Assembly (NCBI GenBank): GCA_015487405.1
Contig: WFPV01000179.1
Coordinates: forward strand, 1-27,939
Length of the DNA: 27,939 nucleotides
Reading direction: 5' to 3'
Origin: Aquifex sp.
GTDB taxonomy: Bacteria > Aquificota > Aquificia > Aquificales > Aquificaceae
Within the stretch, counting starts at the first letter, position 1. The number at the start of each line of letters is the position of its first letter. A program made the position numbers and the translations under genes. The notes under the pieces were generated by a model, which saw nothing but the letters and a program-made list of their open reading frames with translations, did not search any database and was not told the DNA's origin. This document shows positions 1 through 8,210 of the stretch, in pieces.

Positions 1-340
1 ATATAAAACTACAGTTATTGCTTTTATTTTTGCTTGTATTCTTTCCCTCTTTTCAATCTTTTTAAAGCACTCTTCTAACTTCCCTTTTAGCCCATATTTC
101 TATTTTCCCTCCTCCCTATCTTGGCATTCTCAATGAATGAATATAAGAACAGCGCGCCAGAATCAAAAGGTTTCATATTTTTACTTCAATCATATAAACA
201 CAGGTCTTCCTCCTATAGATACTGCTATCCGCTATTTTCTTCTTTTGATGGTATACTCTTAATTTAATTCCCTCCATCTCCCCTTTACCTTTAATGATCT
301 TTGTCTATAATATTAATATTAAATGTTAAGAGCAGCGGAA
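1..340. other. Intergenic leader region at the left edge
   Basis: No convincing gene is visible here. The plus strand is pyrimidine-rich. On the minus strand one frame stays open from about 99 to the left edge (33 codons, charged residues then a short hydrophobic run). It has no ATG, GTG or TTG start and a TAG at 100-102, so it could at most be the decayed or misread start of a gene lying outside the window. The right end holds the promoter of the first cytochrome gene. Confidence 0.5.
284..311 (+). promoter_or_regulatory. Putative sigma-70 promoter of the first cytochrome operon
   Basis: A perfect -10 hexamer TATAAT lies at 306-311, with TTTACC (4 of 6 to consensus) at 284-289 and a 16-base spacer. 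The expected transcription start is near 318. That leaves about 5 bases before the ATG at 323 and about 23 before the ATG at 341, which favours the latter as the translated start. Confidence 0.5.
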
Positions 341-907
341 ATGCTTATAAATAGAAAGGTCCTACTCTCATTTTTAGGGGCTGGTTTTATTACTATAAAT
401 TTTGGAGCTAACTGGGGTGAAATGTTTTATACAAAACATAACCTTTATAGGGATGGTGATAATATGATGCCTGTATATTACTTTGACAGGACCGTTTTTT
501 TTACCTTTTGTTTTGCCTGTCATATAAGGGCTACACCTCATGCGGGGATGAATAGATTTGCAACGTATGGATACGATAACGAAAAGTTAAAGGATAAACA
601 TTTTTATCCTCAATCTCTTGCATGTTTATCATGTCACGATGGATTTATAGCATCAAACATAAGTCCTACGAAATTCGGAACACATCACCCATTCTTCATA
701 ATTTACAAAGAGGAAAGGTTTGTTCTTAGACCTCCTACTACTCCAATTCAAGGATGGATAGGGGCTCAGACTATTGCAGATCTAATAGATAGATTTAATG
801 GTTCTCTACAGTGTGTTTCTTGTCACGATCCTCATGTAAAAATCACAAGTTTCCTAAAAAGGAGCAATGAAGGTTCTATGCTTTGTCTTAGCTGCCATGA
901 GAAGTAA
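341..907 (+). CDS. Exported tetraheme c-type cytochrome
   Basis: The 188-residue protein has an N-terminal hydrophobic signal-like segment (residues 5-22) followed by TKHNL and four CXXCH haem sites at about residues 57 (CFACH), 95 (CLSCHDG), 158 (CVSCHDPH) and 182 (CLSCHEK), with HHP between haems 2 and 3. The order and spacing match the cytochrome at 14576-15370 and the N-terminal part of the giant cytochrome at 8207-10396, so it belongs to a local paralogue set. It should be a periplasmic or surface electron carrier. ATG 341 is preferred over ATG 323 because of promoter position and signal-peptide length; neither has a strong ribosome site. The next gene (NHL propeller) overlaps its end by 11 bases, implying co-transcription. 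Redox partner and substrate are unknown. Confidence 0.85.
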   Translation: MLINRKVLLSFLGAGFITINFGANWGEMFYTKHNLYRDGDNMMPVYYFDRTVFFTFCFACHIRATPHAGMNRFATYGYDNEKLKDKHFYPQSLACLSCHDGFIASNISPTKFGTHHPFFIIYKEERFVLRPPTTPIQGWIGAQTIADLIDRFNGSLQCVSCHDPHVKITSFLKRSNEGSMLCLSCHEK

Positions 908-1787
908 GATTTTTTTTATAATTCTTGTGCCATTGGTGGCTTTTGCTGAAAATGTAAAGTTGAAGTTCCTTTATTCTGTATCTCACGCTTCAGGATTGGA
1001 AATAGGAAAGCCTTACGGTATATGTGCTATAGAGGATAGGGTGTATATAGCTGATACAGATGGAGTAGTGTTCGTCTACAAAGAAAAAAAGAAGAATCTT
1101 GACGTTTTTGAAACAGAGGTAAATCTAAAGGAGCCTCTAGGAATTGCTTGTTTTCCAAAGAAAAAAATAATTTGCATTTCTGATGGCTTTTACAACAGAG
1201 TATTTTGTTTTGATAAGGATGGTGATCTTGTTTTATCCCTGGGTAAAGGTTCTAAACTGAAGAAACCTCGTGGTTTATACGGTGACGATGAAAAGAAACT
1301 TCTGTATGTTGTAGATACAGGACTTCATAAGGTTTTTATATTTAACCTTGATGGTAAATTAGTTAGAAGCTTCGGGGAAAGAGGAACTACATCAGGAAAG
1401 TTTAATTATCCAACAAATATATGGGTTGATAAAAAAAATGGATACATTTTAGTCTCAGACACTATGAATTATAGAGTGCAAATATTCGATAGTAATGGGA
1501 ATTTTATAAAATATATAGGAGGACCTGGGGATACCCTAGGATATTTTGCTCGTCCCAAAGGTATAGCGGTAGATTCTAAAGGTAGAATATTTGTGGTAGA
1601 TGCTGCTTTTAACAATGTTCAAATATTTGATCCGCAAGGCAAACCGATAACATACTTTGGAAAGAGTGGAGATAAAGAAGGGGAATTTGTTCTCCCAGCA
1701 GGAATATATATAGATGAAAAGGATAAGGTATACATAACTGATCAACTCAATAGTAGATTTCAAGTTTTCCAGCTGGGAGGGGAATGA
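897..1787 (+). CDS. Exported NHL-repeat beta-propeller protein
   Basis: The roughly 296-residue protein starts with a clean signal peptide (MRSKIFFIILVPLVAFA, then ENV). The rest consists of about six NHL-type repeats with the pattern P-x-G-hydrophobic, D-x-x-hydrophobic-Y-V-x-D-x-x-x-x-x-V-x-x-F-D-x-x-G, as in six-bladed propellers. Its last 130 residues are strikingly similar to the lipoprotein at 13551-14573 (shared YPTNI, RVQIFD, RPKG, VVDAAF, LPAG.YIDEKD), indicating duplication. It lacks the PPPPEKPRI leader found in the two other NHL proteins here. A longer reading from ATG 867 exists, but the signal peptide only looks right from 897. NHL propellers are usually binding scaffolds; pairing with a multiheme cytochrome suggests a role in assembly or docking (inference). 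Confidence 0.8.
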   Translation: MRSKIFFIILVPLVAFAENVKLKFLYSVSHASGLEIGKPYGICAIEDRVYIADTDGVVFVYKEKKKNLDVFETEVNLKEPLGIACFPKKKIICISDGFYNRVFCFDKDGDLVLSLGKGSKLKKPRGLYGDDEKKLLYVVDTGLHKVFIFNLDGKLVRSFGERGTTSGKFNYPTNIWVDKKNGYILVSDTMNYRVQIFDSNGNFIKYIGGPGDTLGYFARPKGIAVDSKGRIFVVDAAFNNVQIFDPQGKPITYFGKSGDKEGEFVLPAGIYIDEKDKVYITDQLNSRFQVFQLGGE

Positions 1788-2248
1788 TGTATTCAGTTTC
1801 ATTTATTCTTCTTATGACGTCTTTTTTTATATTTTTTATATTTGGCGCAGAGCCCATAGAGGTTTCACCAAACTCCTATAAATTTGAAACTTTAAAAGCT
1901 GGACAAATATCAAAACCTGTAGTTTTTAAAGTTAAAAATATCCTAGGGAAAGATATAGTGTTTGGTACAGTTCACCTTAGCGGAAAAGACGCACTGGATT
2001 TTAAGATAGGAAAAGACACTTGTTCTTACGTTATTCTCAAGAATAGTGCCTCATGTGAAGTAGAAGTATTTTTTAATCCTATAATCCCCCCTCCCATAGG
2101 AAAGAATGAAGAAGTTACGCAGATAAAAGTCAAAAAACAAAGTATTTTAATATTCCCTGTTTCAGAAGTTCCAGATTTTAATAATCCTAAGAAAATAAGG
2201 GTCCCCATAGAGGGGACCGCTATCTTTGAAAAGAAGAAAGGAAAATAA
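1784..2248 (+). CDS. Small secreted Ig-like (choice-of-anchor D / ASH-type) protein
   Basis: This 154-residue protein has a signal peptide or single N-terminal membrane helix (to about residue 22, FGA), then one domain of beta-strand pattern. The strings FETLKAGQISKPVVFKVKN and CSYVILKNSASCEVEVFFNP are typical of choice-of-anchor D / ASPM-SPD2-Hydin Ig folds: a loop Cys pair followed by an F-x-P strand. Its ATG overlaps the TGA of the NHL gene (ATGA) and follows GGGAGGGG, so the three plus-strand genes form one operon. It probably acts as a periplasmic or surface adhesion or scaffold domain. There are no haem or catalytic motifs. The gene is convergent with the c-555 gene, with only one base between the stop codons. 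Confidence 0.65.
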   Translation: MMYSVSFILLMTSFFIFFIFGAEPIEVSPNSYKFETLKAGQISKPVVFKVKNILGKDIVFGTVHLSGKDALDFKIGKDTCSYVILKNSASCEVEVFFNPIIPPPIGKNEEVTQIKVKKQSILIFPVSEVPDFNNPKKIRVPIEGTAIFEKKKGK

Positions 2249-2249
2249 A

Positions 2250-2558
2250 TTACTTTCCAAGTATATACTCAGCAAGGGCTTTTAACTCTGCATCAGAAAG
2301 CCCTTTAAGCTTGTTAAGTTGAGCTTTCATTATAGCAGCTTTATCAGGCCAAACTCTTGCTTCAGCCTGCCCTTTAAGATACTTAACAAGAGCATTTACA
2401 TCCCCACCATATGCCCCCTGGATAGTTTTAAGAGAAGGGCCCATAGGTGTGTCTTTGTCAGGCTTGTGACAAGCATTACAACCCTTGGACTTAAATATAG
2501 CTTCTCCGCCCGCGAATACGAACCCTGCAAGCCCCAGTGAGAGTATAAGTCCTTTCAT
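2250..2558 (-). CDS. Monoheme class I cytochrome c, c-555/c-552 type
   Basis: The 102-residue protein has a signal peptide (MKGLILSLGLAGFVFA) and a mature class I cytochrome of about 86 residues. It contains KGCNACH for covalent haem, a PMGPSL segment, a Met axial-ligand candidate in AIMKAQL, and the C-terminal helix GLSDAELKALAEYILGK. The wording around GCNACH, AIMKAQL and GLSDAELKALAEYIL closely matches the Aquifex c-555 family, which carries electrons between the bc1 or sulfur-oxidising systems and terminal oxidases. It is a soluble periplasmic carrier. A strong ribosome site (AGGAGGTG) precedes the ATG. It is separated from the multiheme operon upstream by 98 bases, so it may have its own promoter or be read through. 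Confidence 0.9.
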   Translation of the reverse strand: MKGLILSLGLAGFVFAGGEAIFKSKGCNACHKPDKDTPMGPSLKTIQGAYGGDVNALVKYLKGQAEARVWPDKAAIMKAQLNKLKGLSDAELKALAEYILGK

Positions 2559-2656
2559 TTCTGCACCTCCTAAAGTTTTTTTCTTTAATCTTTAGTATAT
2601 TACAATTTTCTCCTGCCATATACTTAAAAATTTTTAATGGATTTTATAACCTATAT
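2559..2656 (-). promoter_or_regulatory. AT-rich spacer upstream of the c-555 gene
   Basis: The spacer is very AT-rich and holds a perfect palindrome TTAAAAATTTTTAA at 2624-2637, plus a TATACT-like hexamer closer to the gene but without a good -35 partner. The palindrome could be an UP-type element, a weak end for the upstream operon, or chance. A promoter here is likely by position but not proven by motif. Confidence 0.25.
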
Positions 2657-3598
2657 TTATTTTTTATGACACCTAAGACATAAAATTGCTTCACCTGAAT
2701 AATCGTTCTGAAAGAAGAACCTGAAATTGGATGCATGAGGATTGTGACACCCTGTACAGGAAAGTTCAAATCCTGGCCTTGCAGGATCTGGTTTACCTGA
2801 AACGGGATGAGCTTCTCCAAAAACGAAACCTACAAGCGGGTGTCTTTCTCTCCTCTTTTCACTGTGGCATGTAGTACATAGATCGTTAGTTTGTTTCTTT
2901 AAGAAAAACCTTACGTCTTCAGAGTGTGGATTATGACATATATAGCAATTTCCGGTTGCCGGAGGGCCATGCATATACTTCTTGCTTAACCATATCTGTT
3001 TTTTATCACCATGGCATAAATAACATGTTTCACTTATCGGGTCGTTCCAAGCATATTTTGATTTATCATTCCCAGTATGACACATAGTACATGAACCCAT
3101 GGAGGGAGGATGGGGAAATTTCCTGCTAACTATCTTTCCGTGACACTTCATACAACTATCTTGCTCTGAAGCTCCACTAATTGTATGACAGTCAGCACAC
3201 AGTATTTCTCGATTTTTAACGTGGAAGGGATTTACTTTATAATCAGGAGGTGGATGACTTCCCTCAGGATGGACTTGAGAAGTCATGAATACTGACACCT
3301 TCTTTTTTTGTTTTTTTCCATCTTTTCCTACTACTTCTACTTCTATAGTATTTTCTCCTGGAACTATCTGAATTGTTTTACAGTAAACCTTTCTATCTTT
3401 TTCAACCTTTAAAGTTATATTTTCCTCTAGTGTTTGTATAACGATTTCCTTGGCATTTTGTGGGTTAACCTTAACTACAAAAGATATATACTCCTCCCTA
3501 AAGATGCTCTTAGGTTTTGGGGTTAAAATTTCAAACCCCCAGCTTACACCAATAAGAACACTACTACCTAGGGTTAAAAACAGGTTTAACCCTATCAT
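2657..3598 (-). CDS. Octaheme c-type cytochrome with N-terminal Ig-like domain
   Basis: Read from the ATG at 3598, which follows an excellent AAGGAGGGG site, the protein has 313 residues. There is a signal peptide (about residues 1-20) and a roughly 90-residue beta-rich domain without cysteine ligands (KSIFREEYISFVVKV to KKKVSVF), resembling bacterial Ig-like folds. Eight CXXCH motifs follow at 134, 149, 170, 192, 218, 241, 281 and 307, two of them CHNPH as in doubled-CXXCH proteins. The longer reading to 3655 adds a non-signal-like leader and is rejected. Its start overlaps the 3' end of the 12-motif cytochrome by 35 bases, so it is the last gene of the operon. It is probably a periplasmic or surface electron-transfer subunit; no catalytic site is recognisable. 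Confidence 0.85.
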   Translation of the reverse strand: MIGLNLFLTLGSSVLIGVSWGFEILTPKPKSIFREEYISFVVKVNPQNAKEIVIQTLEENITLKVEKDRKVYCKTIQIVPGENTIEVEVVGKDGKKQKKKVSVFMTSQVHPEGSHPPPDYKVNPFHVKNREILCADCHTISGASEQDSCMKCHGKIVSRKFPHPPSMGSCTMCHTGNDKSKYAWNDPISETCYLCHGDKKQIWLSKKYMHGPPATGNCYICHNPHSEDVRFFLKKQTNDLCTTCHSEKRRERHPLVGFVFGEAHPVSGKPDPARPGFELSCTGCHNPHASNFRFFFQNDYSGEAILCLRCHKK

Positions 3599-4673
3599 AT
3601 CCCCTCCTTGGATGACAAAGTGGTCCACAGAAACCACCATTTTCAGTCGGTACATAATTCAGCGAAAACTTAATCTTTCCAAACTCTGTGTAATCCTTTA
3701 TGTGATGAGGATTTCCACTTGAAGCATGCCAGTCATGACAAGCACCACAAACAATCCCTTTATCTTTGTTAACATGAACCCAGTGAAGGCTAAGCTTGCC
3801 GTTTCTAAAGCCTGAAGCTTCCGTTTCTTTTTCAAGAAAGGGAGTTGGATCATGGCACATAAAACATATATAGTTCTCTTGGCTAAATTTAGCGTAGTGA
3901 CCAGATGGAAATGGAGCTTTTAAAATCCTAAAGTTATCCGATCCATGAGGATTGTGACATGCAACACAATCTCCCCATTGGTTAGGGCCGTGGGGATTAG
4001 GATTTAGCGCAAAATGTTCAGCCATATTCTTTATTATGTCTCCATCCTCTTCCCTTCCCATAATTTTATTATGACATGATAGGCATAAATCTTTCGGCAC
4101 CGCAGTATGTATTAGTTTAGGATGATCTGCTCCGTGAGGGTTATGACAATTAAGACAACCATCCCTCATAAAAACGGCAGCATGTTTATTCTTAGATTTT
4201 TCCGCATGCTCCTTTATATCTGGGTGACACATAAAACATATTTCCTTTCTTGGCATCTTTAATCTGAACTCATGATCTTCAGAGTGAGGGTCATGGCAAG
4301 CAGAACAACTCATTAATTCTACAGGGGGGTGTACTTTAGATTTAGCGAGAAGTTTCTTTATATTAGGGTGGCATGAAACACAAAGATCATTTTGAGAAGG
4401 AGCCTTCAGCAAAGCTTGGGTTTTAGACTTGTGAGGATCATGGCATAAGGTGCAATTTCCTGCTTTCACAGGGTTGTGAACTATCTTTTTCTGATCTTTA
4501 CGGGTATGGCACATATAACAAAGATCGGGAACTTTCGTGGTTAAAGCTTCACTGTAACCATCCTGTGTTTTTACGTGACAGATAGAACAATCTCCCGTTT
4601 GAAAAGGTGGATGCACTACTTCTTGTGCATAGGACAGTAAAATTGTCGCCATAAAAACTATTAAGGCGACCAC
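3564..4673 (-). CDS. Multiheme cytochrome: 11 CXXCH plus one CX3CH
   Basis: This 369-residue protein has a short signal peptide (to about residue 16, SYA) and then tightly spaced haem motifs at residues 29, 52, 74, 98, 123, 146, 173, 197, 236, 270 and 309. A twelfth motif at 349-354 reads C-G-P-L-C-H, three residues between the cysteines instead of two. Many motifs are CHDPH or CHNPH, the doubled-CXXCH type of NrfB-like and DmsE-like carriers. The start is GTG overlapping the TAG of the CcsBA gene by one base, with GGAGG about ten bases upstream, so translation is coupled to the haem lyase. It probably acts as a linear electron wire in the periplasm. Whether the CX3CH site carries haem is unknown. 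Confidence 0.85.
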   Translation of the reverse strand: MVALIVFMATILLSYAQEVVHPPFQTGDCSICHVKTQDGYSEALTTKVPDLCYMCHTRKDQKKIVHNPVKAGNCTLCHDPHKSKTQALLKAPSQNDLCVSCHPNIKKLLAKSKVHPPVELMSCSACHDPHSEDHEFRLKMPRKEICFMCHPDIKEHAEKSKNKHAAVFMRDGCLNCHNPHGADHPKLIHTAVPKDLCLSCHNKIMGREEDGDIIKNMAEHFALNPNPHGPNQWGDCVACHNPHGSDNFRILKAPFPSGHYAKFSQENYICFMCHDPTPFLEKETEASGFRNGKLSLHWVHVNKDKGIVCGACHDWHASSGNPHHIKDYTEFGKIKFSLNYVPTENGGFCGPLCHPRRGYDRVKPVFNPR

Positions 4674-7600
4674 TATTTAGAAACCTCCATAACCTTATTT
4701 CTATTTCTAAAAGCTAAGATGGAAAGCAGTACAAGACCTCCAAAGACATAATAAACCCACTTTGGAAGCAGAAAATCACCTGAAGCGTATGAATGTAAAC
4801 CAGAAAGAAGGAAATTTACACCGAAGTATGTCATAAGGACACTACTGTAGGAGAACATAGCCAATACGAGAAACGTGTAAAGAGAGTAGAAAGGTGTATA
4901 CTTTAAATGCAGCACTATAGCATAAACAAGGATTGTTATAAGCGTCCACGTTTCTTTTGGATCCCAACCCCAGTATCTTCCCCAGGATTCATTAGCCCAA
5001 ACAGCTCCCAGAATGTTTCCTATGTTAATAAGGACAAAACCGATGAGAATAGAAATTTGTGCAGTTTTCGCTATTTCTCTAAAGTTAACCCTTTGTACCC
5101 AGGTTCCAGGCATAGCCATAAATAACAATCCTACAAATCCAAGAATAGCTGCGAGGCCAAAGAATCCATAACTCGCCACCGTTATCCCAGAATGGAATAT
5201 CAACCAATAGGATTTTAACACAGGTACAAGAGTGGTTATTTGAGGATCTAACCAACTAAGGTGGGCTATAAAAAGAAAAGCACCAGCCATAAGGGAACCT
5301 GCAAGCGGTGCGAAGGATTTCTTCATAAATATTAAACCTGCAAGAGCCGCAGAAGCCCCTATAAATACTATTGATTCATAAGCATTACTCCAGGGAGCAT
5401 GACCAGCTACATACCATCTTAATCCGAGCCCTATGAAGAGTATAACGGTTAACAGTCCGTAAATGCTTACAAGTATCAACTTGAGGATTCTTAATGCCTT
5501 ACTCTTTCCAAAAAGAAATTCCCCTATGAGGATGGAAAAGAATGACACTCCTAAAGCTAAGTAAGGAAATATTGAGCGTTCAAAAATATTCAAGTTATTA
5601 TAGAGAATCTCCATTTTAACTCGCGTGTCGGAAAGTACTAAATCTTTTCCTTTAGTTCTTTGATACTCCTTGATTTCTTCTATAGCTTCCTTGAGTGTTG
5701 TCCAATCTCCTTTCTCCACTCCTATCATGGCTCCTCTAAAGAATTTCCGCATAATATTTGTTATCTTTTCAGAATCCTGTTTAGGGAAACGGTGTACCGC
5801 TGTTGCAAAACCATACCAGGTTTTATTTGGATCACCCTCAAGAGGAAACATACGAGGAAGCTCACCTGTGAATAACATAAAAAGAATACTAAGCCGTTCA
5901 GCTATCTTAAGAACCTCTTTATCCTTCTTTGTTCTTTTTGCTGGTTCTTTTCTGTTCGCTTCATCGGTTTCTTCCGCAAGTTTATAGACTCCATTCGGGG
6001 TAAGCGCGTTTATATAGGCGAAATAGTTTTCATCAGGAAGTACACCTAACTTTTTCTTTATCTCCGGATGATCTACTTTAATAACAGGTAAAACCTGCCA
6101 ATGAAGTGGAAAGGTCATCATCCCCAAAAGGGCCTGACATGGAGTAAGTCCAAGGATTTCCGGTTTTCCATGAATTTTATTTGCTACTTCTATAGCAAAA
6201 GTGTGAAGAGTTTCCATTCTTCCATCGGCACTTTGGACGGTAAGTTTACAAAATTCTTCAGCTACTTCTTTATCAATTTTCTTAACAATTTCAAGAGCTT
6301 CGGAGGGGTTGGCGGGTGGTCTTGTTGGAAAACTCCATCCAGTTATTGGAAGTAACAAAACAAAGGCTATTAGGAGCATTTTCTTAATTCTAAAGCCTAA
6401 GAAAGCAACCAGACTTAAACACAGTAGGGTATATCCAAAGTAAGTAGGGAGAACTCCGGGATCTCTATTAAAGGAAAGCACAGTTCCTTTCTCATCAGGA
6501 TCGTAAGACATTTGGAAAAATCTATAACCTCTGTAGTCAAGAGTATGATTCATATATATTCTATAAGGGAAAACTTTACCCATTTCTTCATCTATTACGA
6601 CCACTTTACTTTCATATGAAGAGGGAGCATTAGACCCAGGATATCTCTCTATTATAAAATCTTCAAGTTTTATAGCGAAAGGAAGCCTTATCTCCTTTTG
6701 CCCATACGCTATTTCCACCGTGGCATCTTCGAAATTAAGTTTTGAAGGGATGTAGGTGAAACCTCCTTCTTTTACAAATATAAGGTCTGTTACCTTCTTT
6801 TTACCTTTATAGTTTACTTCTAATTTCAGGGCCGAATATTGACGCTCGCGATTCCCATACACTGTTTCCTCTTTTATATTTAGTTTTGCTTCTTTAAGAG
6901 CATCTAGAAGTATAAAAACTATCCCCTCCCTTCTATACACTCTTCTCGGTTCTAAAGGAACTTCTTCCAATGGTTTTATTTCACCACCTCTCTCACCGTT
7001 CATCTTAAACCATTCTATTGGGGCATCTGATACCATATACAACTTATCTCCTTTAAAGTAAACTTTTATAAATCTATCCTTCTCTGGAGGCTCCTTTCCA
7101 AAGTAAAAGCGAAATAGTCTAGAATCGTAAACACTTCCTTCCCTGAGAATAACATCGTATCCTCCCTCAAGTACTATGTGAACTATAGGTTCCCCACCTT
7201 TATGAGGAACAGCTTCTATTTTCGCAGAAGGTATATAGTCTATAGCTTTAAGCGTAACTAGACCATTCCCTACTCTTATGATTTCTTCAAATCCTGGGTC
7301 CGTAAGAGGAGATATTATTCTCTTTTTCTCCCCTTTAGCTACTTGACCATTTTCGGAAACCTTAACTATGAAATAGTGATCATAAGATACACCTCTATTT
7401 ACGGTTTGCCCTTCTCTTATATGAACAGTTCCCTCTTCACCTATGTACCTTGTAAGAGCCGCTCCTGCAAATATAAACAGGAAGGAAAGATGCACGAGAA
7501 AGAGGGGGAATTTTTGAGGTCTCCACAGTTTAAATCTATATATATTTACTAAAGCAGACAGAGTTATCATAGTAAGGATAGCTTCAAACCATCTTGTACT

Positions 7601-7786
7601 GTACACCATTTCTCTTGCGGCATCTCTTCCGTAGCTATTTTCTATAAATGTAGCTACAGCACACGCTACAGCGAGTATACCAAGGAGCAATAAGGTTGTT
7701 TTCATAGAAAAAACAGCTTTTATAATAAGACTAATCATTCTGAAAAATGTATTTCTTTCAGAGCTTGCAGTCTGGACCACATCCAT
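4673..7786 (-). CDS. ccsBA: CcsBA-type fused cytochrome c synthase (system II haem lyase)
   Basis: The 1037-residue protein attaches haem to exported apocytochromes. The N-terminal part (about 1-480) is the ResB/CcsB half, with membrane segments near 29-47, 65-83 and 95-112 (FLVHLSF with a conserved-type His), a large periplasmic domain, and a further helix near 455-490. A second soluble insert (about 490-740, with EFCKLTVQSADGRMETL) is as in other fused CcsBA proteins. The C-terminal CcsA half carries GHAPWSN, the WWD haem-binding segment beginning at about residue 930 (GRYWGWDPKETW), and GLHSYASG. The start at 7786 follows AAAGGAGGT. It lies inside the cytochrome operon, overlapping the gene before it by 29 bases. 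Its operon position suggests a lyase serving these cytochromes, possibly including those with odd motifs. Confidence 0.92.
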   Translation of the reverse strand: MDVVQTASSERNTFFRMISLIIKAVFSMKTTLLLLGILAVACAVATFIENSYGRDAAREMVYSTRWFEAILTMITLSALVNIYRFKLWRPQKFPLFLVHLSFLFIFAGAALTRYIGEEGTVHIREGQTVNRGVSYDHYFIVKVSENGQVAKGEKKRIISPLTDPGFEEIIRVGNGLVTLKAIDYIPSAKIEAVPHKGGEPIVHIVLEGGYDVILREGSVYDSRLFRFYFGKEPPEKDRFIKVYFKGDKLYMVSDAPIEWFKMNGERGGEIKPLEEVPLEPRRVYRREGIVFILLDALKEAKLNIKEETVYGNRERQYSALKLEVNYKGKKKVTDLIFVKEGGFTYIPSKLNFEDATVEIAYGQKEIRLPFAIKLEDFIIERYPGSNAPSSYESKVVVIDEEMGKVFPYRIYMNHTLDYRGYRFFQMSYDPDEKGTVLSFNRDPGVLPTYFGYTLLCLSLVAFLGFRIKKMLLIAFVLLLPITGWSFPTRPPANPSEALEIVKKIDKEVAEEFCKLTVQSADGRMETLHTFAIEVANKIHGKPEILGLTPCQALLGMMTFPLHWQVLPVIKVDHPEIKKKLGVLPDENYFAYINALTPNGVYKLAEETDEANRKEPAKRTKKDKEVLKIAERLSILFMLFTGELPRMFPLEGDPNKTWYGFATAVHRFPKQDSEKITNIMRKFFRGAMIGVEKGDWTTLKEAIEEIKEYQRTKGKDLVLSDTRVKMEILYNNLNIFERSIFPYLALGVSFFSILIGEFLFGKSKALRILKLILVSIYGLLTVILFIGLGLRWYVAGHAPWSNAYESIVFIGASAALAGLIFMKKSFAPLAGSLMAGAFLFIAHLSWLDPQITTLVPVLKSYWLIFHSGITVASYGFFGLAAILGFVGLLFMAMPGTWVQRVNFREIAKTAQISILIGFVLINIGNILGAVWANESWGRYWGWDPKETWTLITILVYAIVLHLKYTPFYSLYTFLVLAMFSYSSVLMTYFGVNFLLSGLHSYASGDFLLPKWVYYVFGGLVLLSILAFRNRNKVMEVSK

Positions 7787-8210
7787 CGTTGCTAACCTCC
7801 TTTAAAATATCTATTTCATAAATTTTCCATCCCTCCCCCTCCTTTCTTAGCTTATAAGATATTTCATAAAATATATACTGGGGTGGAAGAGCAACCTCGC
7901 CTGAATTTATATAAGTATAGCTATACTGCCATTTTTCTTCGGTAATCACTACAGCTTCCCTTCCATTCATCCTTATCTCTTTAAATTTAATATCCAATAA
8001 AACTGCGGAAGGAGAATATCCAGATAGTCTCCAAGCATCTATCCATATCTGAAGTCTTCGCGCTATATTTTTATCCACTATCTCACTAACGAATATACTC
8101 ATCCCTGTTTTCATGCATAAAGGTAGATTTTTAACATATGCAATAACCGCATCTTTCGGAGTTACGGCTGTACTTACCATAAGAATTGTTGCAAATATTA
8201 GCCCCGTCAT
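7758..8210 (-). CDS. Small exported protein, NTF2/SnoaL-like (tentative)
   Basis: About 150 residues. A hydrophobic N-terminal signal (MTGLIFATILMVSTAV) is followed by a helix-rich half and then beta strands with REAVVITEEKWQYSYTYINSG and SYKLRKEGEGWKIYEIDIL. This helix-then-curved-sheet pattern ending in GWKIYEI is what NTF2/SnoaL-like domains look like, but I cannot assign a family firmly. The C-terminus ends in GCGPDCKL, a cysteine pair that could bind metal or form a disulfide. ATG 8210 makes a classic ATGA overlap with the preceding cytochrome; ATG 8222 adds four residues. It sits between the giant cytochrome and the haem lyase, so a role in apocytochrome handling is possible (inference). 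Confidence 0.6.
   Translation of the reverse strand: MTGLIFATILMVSTAVTPKDAVIAYVKNLPLCMKTGMSIFVSEIVDKNIARRLQIWIDAWRLSGYSPSAVLLDIKFKEIRMNGREAVVITEEKWQYSYTYINSGEVALPPQYIFYEISYKLRKEGEGWKIYEIDILKEVSNDGCGPDCKL

Noticed and set aside
1..99. Partial minus-strand gene running off the left edge
   Set aside because: The open frame has only 33 codons, no start codon and a stop just upstream; it is not supported as a gene.
2200..2218. GC-rich hairpin GGTCCCC/GGGGACC as a terminator
   Set aside because: It lies inside the end of the Ig-like coding region and has no T-run after it on either strand.
3599..3655. Longer N-terminus for the octaheme cytochrome
   Set aside because: The extra 19 residues hide the signal peptide and lie in the preceding gene; ATG 3598 has a strong ribosome site.
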